The notes: generated by a model not told the origin, from the sequence alone. A stretch of 64,000 nt of DNA from Rhizodiscina lignyota (GCA_010015805.1 ML978143.1:124001-188000), one strand, 5' to 3'; shown: positions 25,410 to 37,624, counted from the first letter of the stretch. Numbers and translations are program-made.

Positions 25410-27017
25410 ATGGCCGCAGAGTACAGCACGTACAAGCTCGGAGACTTTGAGCTCCAGTCAGGGGAGGTCCTGAAGGATGCGTTCATTGCGTTCAGGACGT
25501 TCGGGGATCCAAATCTGCCAGCGATCATATACCCTACGTGGTATTCGGGGAGTACGAACCTCATTCATTGAAAACTCGCTCATTTCGCGTTTCATGTCTG
25601 CTAGCTTCTCTACGCATGTCGTGTGAGAGTATAGCTTTGATTATTTCGTGTACCTGGAGCATCACACACAGCTCCGGCTCCCATATGAAGATGACATGAG
25701 CTTCACGTTTTCGCTCCGACTACGAGCTGACATTCCGTAGAGATATCCGACAACATCTGGCTGATCGGCGAATCAATGACCCTCTCCCCCAAGAACTTCT
25801 ACATTGTCATCCCTGCGCTCTTCGGCAACGGCGAGTCCACCTCGCCTTCCAATACCCCCCTCCCCCGCCCCTTCCCACGCGTCACCTTCTACGACAACGT
25901 CCGCGCGCAGCACCAGCTCGTCACCAAGTCGCTTGGTATCCAGCATGCCTTCGCGGTACTCGGATGGAGCATGGGCGCAGGCCAGACGTACCAGTGGGCG
26001 ACGCAGTATCCAGACTTCATGGACTGCGTTGTGCCGTTTTGCGGGAGTGCCAAGACGAGTTTGCATAATCAGGTCATGCTGGAAGGGGTGAAGAGCGCGC
26101 TGCTTGCTGGGAAGGGTGCGGTCAGTAAGGGGAGTGGAGAGACGGGAGAGTTGAGCATTAAGGAGGGCGAGTACAAGGGATGGAACGATGTGGAAAGGGA
26201 GGTTGGGCTGAAGACGCTGGGAAGAGTGTATGCGGGGTGGGGATTCAGTCAACCGTTTTACAGGGAAAAGGTATATGAGAAGGCTTTGGGGTATAAGGAC
26301 TTGGAGGATTTTATGGTGAATTTCTGGGAATCATGGGCTTGCTCGAAAGGTGAGTTCTTTTGTCTCATGAAAAGATATTGTGCAGTAACTTCCAACACGA
26401 GCGATCCGAACGATTTCGGAGTGGAGCGGAATATTCTCAAGCTGCAGCAGCGACTATCTAATGGGAGAACAGCAGGGAGATTAGCCGTTGACTTCTTGGT
26501 TTCCGGACGTGAAATTAACGCTGGAGGTTATTACGAACTGGAAGAGAGATGGACGTTAACTGAGCCACAGATCCCGAAAACATGTTGACTATGCTGTACA
26601 CATGGCAAGCGGGTGACTGCGCTCAGCAGGAGCCGTACAACGGCGACTTCAAAGCGGCCATGCAAGGCATCCAGGCGAAGGCGCTTGTCCTGCCTGGCGA
26701 GACCGATCTCTACTTCCCGTAAGCTATCGGAGATTCAGAAAGCGATAATATCCCATTAACTTGTAGGATCGCCAGACCTGATGACTCCAAGATCGAAGTC
26801 GAGAACATGAAACCAGGCATCGGAAAGATGGAGCCATTCCCGAGTATATGGGGACACTGGGCCGGAGGCAAGTACCACTGTGAGTGAGTATGTATTGAGC
26901 TATTGCTAATGAGCTGCAACAAAAGGACCTGGCGACAGCAAGGAAGATGTGAAATGGCTCGACATCCAGCTAAATACGTTCTTTAAAAGTATCGGGACAC
27001 CGCTCGCCCTGAGATGA
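25410..27017 (+). CDS. MetX-type alpha/beta hydrolase (homoserine O-acetyltransferase-like)
   Basis: Alpha/beta-hydrolase-fold protein of the homoserine O-acetyltransferase group; the true substrate is uncertain because fungal members of this branch are shorter than Met2. Exons: 25410-25551, 25741-26349, 26571-26718, 26776-26867, 26926-27017, giving 360 aa. The nucleophile elbow is LGWSMGAGQTYQWATQYPD, with Ser near residue 123. Other family blocks: PALFGNGESTSPSN, FYDNVRAQHQLVTK, VPFCGSAKTSLHNQ, SKDPENMLTMLYTWQ, PGETDLYFPP with the catalytic Asp, and IWGHWAGGPGD with the catalytic His. Intron 4 must use a GC donor (GGAG then GCAAGT); every GT alternative nearby ends at once in a stop. Intron 2 (221 nt) stays partly open but hides the conserved continuation. 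Confidence 0.9.
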
Positions 27018-27118
27018 TGCTACTAAAACAATTGTAATGCATGAACTTCTTCATGAGTTGTACTGTCACTGAGTGCCACTTCATCACTTCGCTCGGATTT
27101 ATACATGTGGTCGGTATC

Positions 27119-28287
27119 TCAAACTCCGTCGTCAAGGGTATAGTGGTTGTCCCATCGCTGCAGGAACCCGAAATCAGCCAAACTTAGGACTCCTTTCGCA
27201 CGAGAGCAAACCAGCACGTACCTTGTCATATGACCGGGAGGAGTCAACGAACCGAAGGTCTGTCGCGAGTCGGATGACATTATTGGGGTCGTGGTTGATC
27301 GTTGAGGCATGGATCTACACACGCTTCGTATCAGCATTGTTCCGGACGGGGAGGTATCAACAACCATACAGCAAAAGGATTGTGGAAAACGACGTCGCCG
27401 GCCTCATATGCCGACACCATCCACCGACGGTTATTGAGCCGAGCGAATTCTCCCGGGTCCTCGGTAAGTAGTCCGGTGGTCATCATGTTCTTGTTGAATG
27501 CCGACTTTGCTTCTTCCGAGCTGAGGCCTGCAGCCATTGCCTTTTCGGTGAATTGCTGCTCTAACTCCTCGCCATACGACACGCCTGTGACAGATTAGCC
27601 AATGCCTGACAAATCAGTTTGATATCGGATTTGAGTCTCACTGTTCTCCAGGTAGATCAACCCTCCTCCCTTGATGCTGACATCGCCAATTGGAACCCAC
27701 GCCGTGAGACTTGTGGGTTCGCCGTACCTGAGGAAAATTTGGTCGTAATGGACCCCAATGGCCTTCGTATTCGGGATATTGTTCCTAAGTAAGCTTCTCC
27801 TTAACCCGAACGTGTTATCTTTCCAGCCCGTGAGTTCAGCAACAAATTCCTTCAGCGCTGGATGTCTGCAGAGGTCTTCTGCGTACCAAGGCTCAGTGTG
27901 TGCTTGCAGCGAGAGGTCGACGAATGCTGCTGCCTGTTCGCCTGGGTGTCCGTTCGCGCCCGCTGCACCAGAACCTATGCCAGGGAATTTTGAGACGTCT
28001 TCGTTGTCATTGTAGATGCCATTGACTGGTGCTGTGCCTTTCTTGAGGACACCACAGGGCGAGAGGAACTTGAAATACTTCTCCCTCGCCCTCAAAACGT
28101 CCTCGCGCGGAATAACTCCTTTGACCAGCAAGAAGCCGTCCTCCTCCAAACGCCGCTGCAGCTCTTCAATCGGCGTATCGCGTGCAACCGGGCGAATTAG
28201 ACCGACTTGTTCGGGCTTGAGGGGACCGTCGTTGACGTAGAGCTGCTCCTTGACCTCGACGCGCTCGGGCACGGTGGAGTGAGGCAT
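27119..28287 (-). CDS. Phytanoyl-CoA dioxygenase (PhyH)-family oxygenase
   Basis: Fe(II)/2-oxoglutarate-dependent oxygenase. Exons: 28287-27642, 27584-27370, 27314-27222, 27157-27119, giving 330 aa with all phases closing. The iron triad is visible: His and Asp in GVHYDQIFLRYG, and the distal His in AIHASTIN right after the second intron. The 2-oxoglutarate-binding Arg is probably in IRLATDLRFV. The N-terminal block EELQRRLEEDGFLLVKGVI is typical of PhyH. The substrate is unknown; fungal members often act on small molecules. No biosynthetic cluster surrounds it. Confidence 0.9.
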
Positions 28288-29932
28288 TTTGCTGGCAACA
28301 CCGCGTGTCCGGAGAGTTAAGGAGAGTTACGAAGCGCGTACGACGGCCCCTGGAGACAAGTTTTATATGTCGGAGGTCGCCATGGGAGTGGAGTTTGGTG
28401 AAAGGAAGCGATGCGCTCGGGGAAGTTTTCCCCCGAATTACTCCAATTGGAGGGATAGCAGTAAATGCTCCTGATTGGCCACGACTTGGAGAAAATACGG
28501 GAGAGGCGCGTCTGCAATGGCTACACTGGGCGCGCCCTTGGGGCGACACAAGCGACACTGATAGAGCATTTCCGAGGGATTTCTTTATCTCAAGTGATTC
28601 AGGTTGCAGGATTTCCTCTATACGGGCTCAGCTCAGCGGAAACCCGAGCACCGCCGTGCATTGCCTGTTCGTCATGGCTTTCTGCATCTAAATGGATCTA
28701 CCTTTAGGCGTTCCCGCTGCTGCATCAGCCTAAACGCCTTTTCCGGCAAGCCTGTCCTAGAAGTTTAATGTGTGCTACGTTATTGACGTCGCGCAAGTCG
28801 AGGAATTGTTTGTCCGCTCGGATTGCTCACTTTAATGATTGTCCTCACGATGTCACGGGTATCCCTACGTTGAAACTCTGACTCGAGCAATCATGCTGTT
28901 CTATTAATCTTCAGGCCCTTTGAGAGCCTCAGCTTCTACTTCTCAGCCGTTTGTACGGACTCGGTCATGTGCTGAGCATGCAGCCTCATGGGGCGTCTTT
29001 ACTCAAAGTCTCGTAAGCAATGAGGCCAGAATTCAGAACTTGAACTGGTCTCATTCCGGCAGTAGGTTGAGAGCAGAAGTCAGCTCAATCATAGCTCTAC
29101 CTCGAAGAGGCAGGATACTACAATTTTGGCTGGGTCTGGCGTTGACTCTTCCCACTTTTTCTTTCAGCTCTTGACTCTTGTCCGCTCGTCGTCAATGCTC
29201 GATTATAGGCAGATTCAGAGTGCTGGGTCGCTCGATAATTCCTCATTACATGGCTCACGAAAATAGGTGGTAAACTAGATTCAATATAGCTGCCAAAGGC
29301 TGCAGAGAGCGTATTCAATAGCAACTCGTAAGACAAAGAGTGTTTTATTTACCACCCACGCAAAGAAGACTCGTGGCCGGTATGTTACCTTTCCGCGCAT
29401 ATTCGAAATCTTCAGGTTCCTTGCCCTAGGGTTACACGGTTTGCTTTCACCTTAGCGTCGTAAAAATTAACATTCGCAAGATAACGGGTAAACTACATCT
29501 CCTGTCGCGGTAGGGTAGTCGTGAATGGTAAGGTAATCGGCTCTCTGGGTCCGGCAAGTCTAAGCTTGCCACGTAAGTTCGAGATGCATATATATCCCCT
29601 GCCAGTTTTTACACCTTGTCGCAAGTCCCTTGCTTGATATCTTGATAGCTGAATAGCTTTGGATTGTTTGGGGCATTACCAGGTCCGTAGCCAATTTCGT
29701 ATTAACAAATCAACTAGCATGGTCACCGCACAAGTAGGGGCGCTTGCAGGTATACCGCCGCTTCTGTCATCAGTTCTAGAGTTATCGCTGGACAAAAATT
29801 ATCAGGACCAGGACTAGAACATGGATTATCTTTAGCCATTCTGGTTCGATCTGTTTAACGTTGAAGTCTACCTCACGGAGATCTACGTTATAACAAATTT
29901 GAACAAGCTACAACCGCTTACTCGAATGCTTC
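28288..29932. other. Gene-poor stretch
   Basis: About 1.6 kb between the PhyH gene and the TAG-interrupted coiled-coil gene. Short frames on both strands show no domain, signal peptide or splice-joined continuation. No clear repeat seen. Confidence 0.4.
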
Positions 29933-31077
29933 TCATATTGATATATCTTCGATTGAACTGTCTAACTTCGTCTTGCCGGGCAGCGGGTTGGTGATGGTGT
30001 CAGTGTCGATACTGGTGCCGGTGGTGGCGCCAGTGGTAGAAGACTCGGCTGCCGAAACGGTGGAGAGAAGGCGCGGTGCGAAGCTCAGAGAACACGAGTA
30101 AGCAGACTGAGCGGCAACGCTTGGGGCAAGGGCGGAGGTCGTGTGGACGCCATTGGCAAGGCGCGCTAGGAACCGAGGCATCATTACCGTAGGAGGCAGA
30201 GGCACGCCGCTATGTAGGCGTTTGCACTCGGCCTCTACCCACTGCCCCGTTGCGGTGAGCCTCTTGACCCCGGCCTCCAGATGGCTGATTTGCTGGTTAG
30301 CTGTGTTGAGCGTATGGCGCGGTGCGGCAAGCTCCTTCTCCATCAGTTCAGCCTCCAGAACGCGCCTGAGGCTAGTTGTAGCAATGTCTCGTTGGTGCTC
30401 AAGATCTTTCTCGAGCGACCTGATGGTAAGGTACAAGTGCCTGGCTTTGTCCCGTCCGTCTGCGACATGACGCTCCTCTGAGATGAGCTCCGACTGCATG
30501 TTGTGCACCTCCGCGTTGGCGTCTGTGGCTTGCTGGCGCGCGGAGTCGCGTTCACCTCTAATAGCATCGAGGCGTCCAAAATGTTGGTCAATGGCAAATA
30601 GGTTGTTATTGGTGCAATGGAGGCATCTTCCCTCCACAGGTCGTTGTGCAAGTAAGGCAATGAGCCGATTGATTTCGTTATCCCAGTCCATTATGTCCAC
30701 GTTTTGGACGGCTTTCTCGAAGTCTTCATTGATTTTTTCGTGAAGGGCCTTCTTAACGCGTAGGTCGCCATCTCTATAAGCCTCTCCGAGCTGGATATCC
30801 TTGTCATGAAGCATCTACCGGAGGGCAGCGTAGGCTGGATCCGGATAGTAATAGTCGAACGTACGCGCAAGGGAGGCCTGACGGACTACAGTACTGGATA
30901 AAATTCTGGGGTTTTACCACTTACGAAAAGTGTGAGGGCGACAATTGTAAGGATAATTGTAGTCACGGAGAAGAGCAGCGCAACTGCCACGGCGCAGCAG
31001 AAATTCTTGATCGTTATGAGCCACCCAAGTTCGTCATCGGGTTGCAGCTGCTCCTTGTCTGTACAGCCGTTGGCCAT
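29933..31077 (-). pseudogene. Membrane-anchored coiled-coil protein interrupted by one in-frame TAG
   Basis: I do not recognise a family. Exon 1 (31077-30925) encodes 51 residues with a membrane helix at about 28-51 (AVALLFSVTTIILTIVALTL). A 47-nt intron (30924-30878, GTAAGT to CAG) joins it in phase 0 to ASLARTFDYYYPDPAYAALR. TAG at 30817-30815 follows, and the same frame then stays open for 293 codons (29933-30814) beginning MLHDKDIQLGEAYRDGD. Those codons form a long coiled coil (DSARQQATDANAEVHNMQS, IRSLEKDLEHQRD) and a Ser/Thr-rich tail. Either the TAG is a nonsense mutation (one C-to-T change from CAG), it is bypassed, or two shorter proteins exist. Divergent from the membrane coiled-coil gene at 32023. 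Confidence 0.55.
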
Positions 31078-32022
31078 CTGTATTGGGAAAACCTTCACCA
31101 AAATGCTCTGGGGAATACGACAGAGGGAATACAAAAGGGGACATGCTAAGGCAAATTTGGTAAACTACTCCACTAAAACCTGGAGATTTCTTGGAGCTGC
31201 TGAAACTGTAAAACAGTCGCTCCGTATGCTGTTCGTTCGCTGAAAACTAGCAGTTCAATAATTTTGCTTTTGGTTATTTTCTTCCAATGGCGTTGTGCAC
31301 TGCAATATGCCAAGACCAACTTGAAGATCGTATTCTGGAATGAGTGTGTTGAGTGAGAACGGTTACGCTCTGAATAGAAGTGGTGGAAGGTACGAATCTT
31401 GGTTCCACGCAAGCAGCTGCCCCCAAGGACAATGGGCATTCATCATCTGGATCATGAATAGCCTTTTTGTTAACAAGGGATGTACTACCTCAAAGAAATT
31501 AGCATGCGACTCCAATTCCGGCGCGTAAAACAAAGAAGTCAAGATCCTCACAAAAGCGCTTTGTAGCATGCGGAGACCTCAATTGCCTCACATACCAAAT
31601 AGCTTCTTGCTATTTACGACATCATCCAACCGTATCCAGCAAATCTACCGATCTAGACACATACTCACCCACTTACAAGACCAAGACGATTTCTTCTGAC
31701 TCAAACCGCGGCATATTGTTGTATCCGCGCAGATTGTATTCCGTTTCGAAGACAATTGTATGTGCAGGCATCTTTCGCTGTACTATCGTGTTAGCGAACA
31801 CCCATTGTCCGTCCAGAATAGTCTGTCACCAACCCGAGCCGGCTCGCTAGAGCCATCGACTAGCACCCACAATACCCACAATACCAAATCTACTGAGCAG
31901 TTTCATAACTCTCCTAACATATAATCTTCCCAGGCTATACTCTCTCTCAACTTCATTCAAGTCTCAGCCCGACCCCAGATACTCAACTCTTAACCTCTCT
32001 CCAAACACACGACTCCCTCACC
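31078..32022. promoter_or_regulatory. Divergent promoter region
   Basis: Shared 945-bp upstream region of two divergent membrane/coiled-coil genes. Pyrimidine-rich tracts lie near 31880-32020 ahead of the plus-strand start. No gene recognised. Confidence 0.35.
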
Positions 32023-33849
32023 ATGGATCGCCGGAACGTCTGCTTGAGCACTCTGACTGGCGTCATTACCATACTCGGCGGAGCATGGTTTGGCACACAA
32101 CTTGTGCCATCGCCCAACCCAACAAGCAATATCACCGTGGCCACCAACTGGACCGGTGATAGCTCAATTCCCACCGTCCCAGAAATCTCTCCAAGTCCGG
32201 AGCCTACTGAGCAGGCTTCGATGACGACTGGATGTGTTGTTGCAGATTCCAACAACACGAGAATGCCTTTCTTCCTGATGCCGTCCACAGACTCTTCAAT
32301 CCTAACCACCTACTATAACGACGCCGCAGCAGTCGGCACCACCAGGCCTGAACCGTACTCTGGTCGGCTGATCAGAGCTTCTTCACAGGTACCCATACGT
32401 GCCATCTATGACAATGTTTCAGATACGCTGTCGAATGGATTCGTCCTCGGCCTCCTACTGCTTGCCATCGGTCTCCTTTTCCCTCGGCTTTCCCCCATTG
32501 CCTGGCACATTCTCGCCATCGCATCCAACACGCTTATCGAGCGTCGTGGAAGCCAGCCAGACAGCCAGCACGCAAGCCAGCTGTGGCTTATTATTCTCGA
32601 AGTCGTGCTCATGCCACTCATGTTCCGTATGAGCCTCCAGGATCCGTTAATACGGGTGCTTATGGCCGGTGCGATTGCCATTGTAGCCTGTCTGGATGGT
32701 CTGTGGTACACCGCGAATGCATTTCATGCTCTCTGGATGTACATACGCCACTTGTTCTGGAACCGTGACAAATGCCAGGAGGTGATGCAGGAGAACATGC
32801 GCGTTGAGGAGAACCGCATGTGGCGTGAGAAGAGCGAGCAGGGCGACGCGTACATCGGAAGGCTGAGACGATTCGCTGCCGGGTACGAGGAACAGCGCCA
32901 AGCCAAACTCTACGCCGAGAGCCAGCTCAGAGCCAACAACTTCATGAAGGAAGCTGACAAGGAGATGGTGCGCCTTCAGAGCATCGAGCAGCGCCTGAAC
33001 GCTTTCATTGAAGATTTAGAGAACCTATTCAGAGCGCTACCGGATAGGTGCGCTATCGCTATGCCCAAGGTTGTGGAGCCGTTCAGAAGCGAATTCGCCA
33101 AGTCTCAACCGTCTCGCGAGCAACAAGTTGTCCACTGCATCAACTCTTCGCTGGACATCCTGCTTTCGCTTTATACGGAGCAGGGAAACACAGTTGCAGA
33201 GCTGGATAAAGCTCTGCGAGAAGCTCGTGCCAGTGAGAAACAGGTTCAGCAAAACCTGAAGGTTTTGAAGGTCAACGACTCGCAACTCAAAAAGCAACTG
33301 GATGAGCACCAAAAAGGGGCGACAACTATGAAAAACAATTTGTTGAAGTCCATGAACGTTTTGAGGGACAAGGATGACGACTATAGATCCCCGGTCCTTG
33401 ACTGGGCCGAGAAGATCGATCGAGAGTTCCGCTCTAAGGCACGAGACAAAGGAAAGGATAATTTGGAAGGCTTGCAGCTCATGGAGCTTCTGGATACACT
33501 TATCAATGGAGTAACGGAACTGCTCAAGGGCATATCGAACGAAGACCAGGAGGTGAAGCGTTTGAGCAAGGCTGTTAAAGAGCACAACAAGGCGTTCAAG
33601 TCCCTCGAGGAAGACATCAGGGAGTATGGGCAGGTTGGCATATCCCCTCTCCACATGCACACACTGGTGTTCCAAGGTGCGATTGAGCAGGCGAAAATTT
33701 CCACCAACGATAGCCCCATAGAAAGAGCTGCCAAACTATGGTTCCATTTTAGGCCTGCGCTTGCTCATGTTGTCAAACAATTGGAGACAGAGCGGGATCA
33801 GAATCTGATCCAGGCTCTTCCGGAGGAAGTCGATCCGGATTTCACATGA
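32023..33849 (+). CDS. Multi-pass membrane protein with long cytosolic coiled coil
   Basis: Family unknown. Single exon, 608 aa. Hydrophobic segments lie at about 8-26, 137-165, 188-205 and 212-236. The loop between the first two is Ser/Thr/Pro-rich with several N-glycosylation sequons (NIT, NWT, NNT), so it probably faces the lumen or cell exterior. Residues 255-450 form a charged coiled coil (ENRMWREKSEQGDAYIGRL, QVQQNLKVLKVNDSQLKKQL). The rest is helical. The ATG at 32023 is the first in frame and follows a pyrimidine-rich leader. It sits divergent to another membrane plus coiled-coil gene; whether the two work together is open. Scaffold or tether roles are guesses. Confidence 0.8.
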   Translation: MDRRNVCLSTLTGVITILGGAWFGTQLVPSPNPTSNITVATNWTGDSSIPTVPEISPSPEPTEQASMTTGCVVADSNNTRMPFFLMPSTDSSILTTYYNDAAAVGTTRPEPYSGRLIRASSQVPIRAIYDNVSDTLSNGFVLGLLLLAIGLLFPRLSPIAWHILAIASNTLIERRGSQPDSQHASQLWLIILEVVLMPLMFRMSLQDPLIRVLMAGAIAIVACLDGLWYTANAFHALWMYIRHLFWNRDKCQEVMQENMRVEENRMWREKSEQGDAYIGRLRRFAAGYEEQRQAKLYAESQLRANNFMKEADKEMVRLQSIEQRLNAFIEDLENLFRALPDRCAIAMPKVVEPFRSEFAKSQPSREQQVVHCINSSLDILLSLYTEQGNTVAELDKALREARASEKQVQQNLKVLKVNDSQLKKQLDEHQKGATTMKNNLLKSMNVLRDKDDDYRSPVLDWAEKIDREFRSKARDKGKDNLEGLQLMELLDTLINGVTELLKGISNEDQEVKRLSKAVKEHNKAFKSLEEDIREYGQVGISPLHMHTLVFQGAIEQAKISTNDSPIERAAKLWFHFRPALAHVVKQLETERDQNLIQALPEEVDPDFT

Positions 33850-36460
33850 ATTCAGTATCATTAACTGTGAATGCAGTGCACGCAAGGTGTCTACAGTTAG
33901 CAGATATTCCCCAATATTACATAAGTCCTGATGCTGCAACTTACCAATGGATTTGCTTTGCAATCGAAGTGATTAGAAGCATATGCTGAAAGTTGCGCCA
34001 AGCCGTGATTTAAAAGGATGAAATCGCCCCCAAGTTCGTACACACTTTGTTGAAGAGTACTTAACCGTCCCGATTTCTACATTTAACAAATAATGCTCCA
34101 AAGATAGAAGAATGTTTACCATGCAGCTGCTCGAGGCTGCGTAAAAGCACGAGGTACCCACGAAGGAGCCTCTTTCAAAGGACTGGGGCAGTTTTAAAGG
34201 TAATACAAGTAGAATGGAAGACTTATTGCACAATGGCTGTTCTGTGGTGCAGAATAGTGTTCAAGATGAGAAAAAAGGAGGCCGGAGGGCTTTCAAGCGA
34301 CTGGTCCATTTAGTGAGGAAGAGAAAAGTCGAAAACATACTTCCCTAGCACAACTAGAGTACGAAAAGTGTCATGTAGGCGGATAGAATAACTGTGATTA
34401 TAAGACCTAGAGTGCTTGGAAGAAGGGACTTCGACGATGGGAGATAGATTTCTTCACAGCGATTTTGAAATCGGAGTGGCCGGAGACTTCGATGGAAGAG
34501 CGCTAACTCCACTTACTTCAGCCCACTGCTGCCAGTCCAGTAAAAGAGAGCTGTCTCTTCTAAACGCAGATGCTCATGGTATATCGTCGAACGGATAGAA
34601 GATCATCGACATGGCGAGTGCGATTTACGAGTGCCAGCGCACTGGGGCCTTTTCAATTACTTCGTATACGATACGGGTTATCCAAGATAAGGGGAGCAGA
34701 AGAGAGGTTCTCCTTTTGATTGTCGAGAGATGGATAATTGGTCACAAGGGGGTAGAAGAGGGTGCTGATTGCGACAAGTGTGTTTCTAGGTGATGGTAGA
34801 GTTGGAGATGGCTATGCCCCAAGGTGGCTGGTCGCGCGCACATGCTGAGAAGATGGAAGACCGTTCTTCTTCTGGCGATTGCGCGTCTCCTTGTTATTCT
34901 GCTCGCGGGGAGTTCGATTTAGCGAAGGGCACTTGGCCCAAAGAGGAAACGCCTGAGATGATCGCAATAACGGTCACGGAGTAGGTACTCCCATGGAACA
35001 ATCCGTACAGACTTCAGTCCAATCGATTACATCGCGCGCATCATACTCATCTACCAGTGGATCTTTGACGAATGCTCTGGAGTGCATTATTATTACCTAA
35101 CCACGCTTTGCAATAGACGCGTTGGTTGACGCCGTTAATACATTAATGACTCCCATCACAGGATAGAAAAGCGTCAAATGTAGAATTATTTCTTAACTTC
35201 CTCTCTCCTCCCAGTCCGGGTGCTTTTCATCATGAACCATTTCAGGAAAGTCATTTCGCAGCATAGTAACCATTCAACCCGAATTCCACGCAACATGACA
35301 GAACGTACGAAAGAAGACGCAGCTTTACTTCGTCTTCCATCAAGAATTCGCCTGAAGATACTCGAGGATCTTCATAGAAATATCGCCGCTGAAGCCCTCA
35401 GAATGGCATTCATCCTGATGACTCACGAGAAGCGACACGAGCTATTATCTTGATCCTCGCCTGCTAGAGTACTCCTTTGGCAACGGCAGTCGGAGTTTCA
35501 AGATTCGATACCCACACCCTCTCCCTTTGCGTGTGCCATGAGATCAGGGCCAATATTCGAAGAGCATTGTTGAGCATGGCCTCATCACTCTGGTATTCCT
35601 TCTGGACACTTGGAACACGCAATCCACCACACAGGCTGTAAAACACCTCGGGCATCTGCAAAGCGCTCAAAACCTGAATATCGTTGTGGAAGGATGCTAC
35701 AAATGGCCATCTCGACTATCTGATTGCGAGTGTTGAAGCTCATTCCACTTATAAAACAGCTTCTGATCAACTGCCAAATGCTCGAACACTACGACTGCAT
35801 TGGGAACTCTTCCATTGCTGCCTTAAAGATCACACATGCAATGATCCAGGCAAGGAAGAAGTCCAGAAGTCTCTAGTGTGGGCAGCTTCCGAGGTTCTTA
35901 CGCATGGTCCTGAAGCGAGTTGGCTCCGCATCAGTACCAATATGCAAGGCGTTCAATCTCGGACATTCACAAGGGCGGGTTGGACATGGCGTGTTGACAT
36001 CGGAGCCTCTGAGCTGTCTTACGGTAGGCGCTAGAAAGATTCGCCACCTGATTCGAAAGATCTCAGGGGCGAATACAAAGCGGTGCTATCGAATGGCCAG
36101 AACTCGTTACCACCTGCGCCGAGCTCATTTCGGGAATTGATGCGACAACTTCACGAGATATAAGAACATCCATGCCTTCATGGCGATAGCGAATGAAGGT
36201 CGGGGACGGTCATGGACGGCGTTGCATATCATGTGAGTCTTATCGTAACGGCGGAATTCTTTGTTCACATTTTGCCGGTAAGCCACGTCACATGCGAAGC
36301 AACAGCTTCAGGAGGAGAAAGTATGCTACAAGAATCCGAACCCGAATTCACCATTCAAGTCGTAACCTCCAGATCGTGATCTCGTGTTCAACGCCACAAC
36401 GCCGCGCTTCCGTCCAGGATGCTTTGCCATAACCAAGCTACGAAGCACAATGCTTCACAT
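33850..36460. other. Gene-poor stretch with a possible F-box-like relic
   Basis: 2.6 kb without a supportable intact gene. The plus frame near 35298-35453 contains AALLRLPSRIRLKILEDL, which resembles the short F-box-like start of many fungal proteins (LPxELRxxIYxL). It stops after about 50 codons and nothing downstream continues it convincingly. The remaining frames are short. Confidence 0.35.
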
Positions 36461-37251
36461 CTAGAACTGGTCTTTGGAGCTTCAATTAGCATGAAATATA
36501 ACACGCTGCAACGGTAAAGAGGGAACTCACCAAGCGTCATGCTCATCGATACGTCCGTGCTGCTAACCATCTTTGTGAACTCCTCGAAGCTGATCTTGCC
36601 GTCGCGATCCAGATCCGCCTCCATGATCGTCTTGTCGACAATCTGTGTATCGTGAGCGTCTTTTTGGCCATTTGACGAATGAAACCCTCAGAGTTCTTCA
36701 TATTTAATAATCTTCGGAACTACGCACCTGCTGCAGCTGCTGGTCCTTCAGATTGCTTCCAACCATCATTTTCAGCACAATGAACAGCTCTCCATTGCTG
36801 ATGTAACCGTCGCGATCAATGTCGTACACCTTGAAGGCGAAGCGAAGCTTCTCCTCCTTGTTGCCCTTGCTGCTGAACGCACTCAGGCCGCTGACGAACT
36901 CCTGGAAGTCGACGTCTCCGCCGCCATCCTCATCGAAGATTGCGATCATGCGCGTGGCGAGAGGGTTGGAGGAGACCTGAGGAAGGGAGAGGAACTCGTC
37001 GCGCTCGATGGTACCAGAGTTGTCCTTGAAGCGAAGTTATGTTACTCCAAGATCGCAAGCTTCCTTTCTTTTAAATTCCCGTACCTTATCCAGCTTCATG
37101 AAGCGCTTTCGCAGCCTGTCAACCTCCTCGCGGTCAACTGTGAAGCAAACAGTCAGTTTGCGTGGCCAAGATATATCGTCTTATTTGATGAGCGCATACA
37201 ATTTGACCCCTGTACAATGTTCTCCAGCATCTGAGAATTCGCGTTACCCAT
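36461..37251 (-). CDS. CNB1: Calcineurin regulatory subunit B
   Basis: Ca2+-binding regulatory subunit of the phosphatase calcineurin, acting in fungal Ca2+ stress signalling. Exons: 37251-37200, 37137-37085, 37024-36728, 36642-36531, 36471-36461, giving 174 aa, the standard length. The N-terminus MGNANSQML carries a myristoylation glycine. Four EF-hands are visible: [37 protein letters not shown] and [15 protein letters not shown]-hand 1 is cut by an intron right after LDK. The last exon is 11 nt and encodes only the end of MTLDQF plus the stop. The divergent neighbour is a DUF1770-like gene. Confidence 0.96.
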
Positions 37252-37624
37252 TTTAGCGGTATTTCAAGAGGATTTGTAGGGTTGAGAAGCAGCAGAATGA
37301 AAGTTCAGGCACCTTAAGCTGTGAGGGACATCAAGTCATACGGCAGAATGGTTTGACCGGGCCTCCGGACGACGACATCTTCGGACCTTGCTTGGGTTGG
37401 CTCCAAAGTGATTGTCTTTCTGCATTTTATAAATCAATTGAAGTCTATTAGACCTATCTCTGGATAGTCAAGCTATCTCCAAGGTTTACATGACCATTAC
37501 TGCTCTTTCAACCTCAACGAGCACGGAGCTTTTCCATATCCCAATCACTGTATAGGTTCGGCGTTGAGGACGTTCCTTCAGCCGATCCCTACATCTCTAA
37601 AAGACTCCAAATCCCTGCACAGAT
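37252..37624. promoter_or_regulatory. Divergent promoter of CNB1 and DUF1770-like gene
   Basis: 373 bp between two start codons on opposite strands. No distinct operator recognised. Confidence 0.4.

Noticed and set aside
27331-27598. Plus-strand frames over the PhyH exon 2-3 region
   Set aside because: Antisense to conserved PhyH exons; no domain.
33037-33675. 212-codon antisense frame in the 608-aa coiled-coil gene
   Set aside because: Leu-rich mirror of a Lys/Glu-rich coiled coil; no independent start context or domain.
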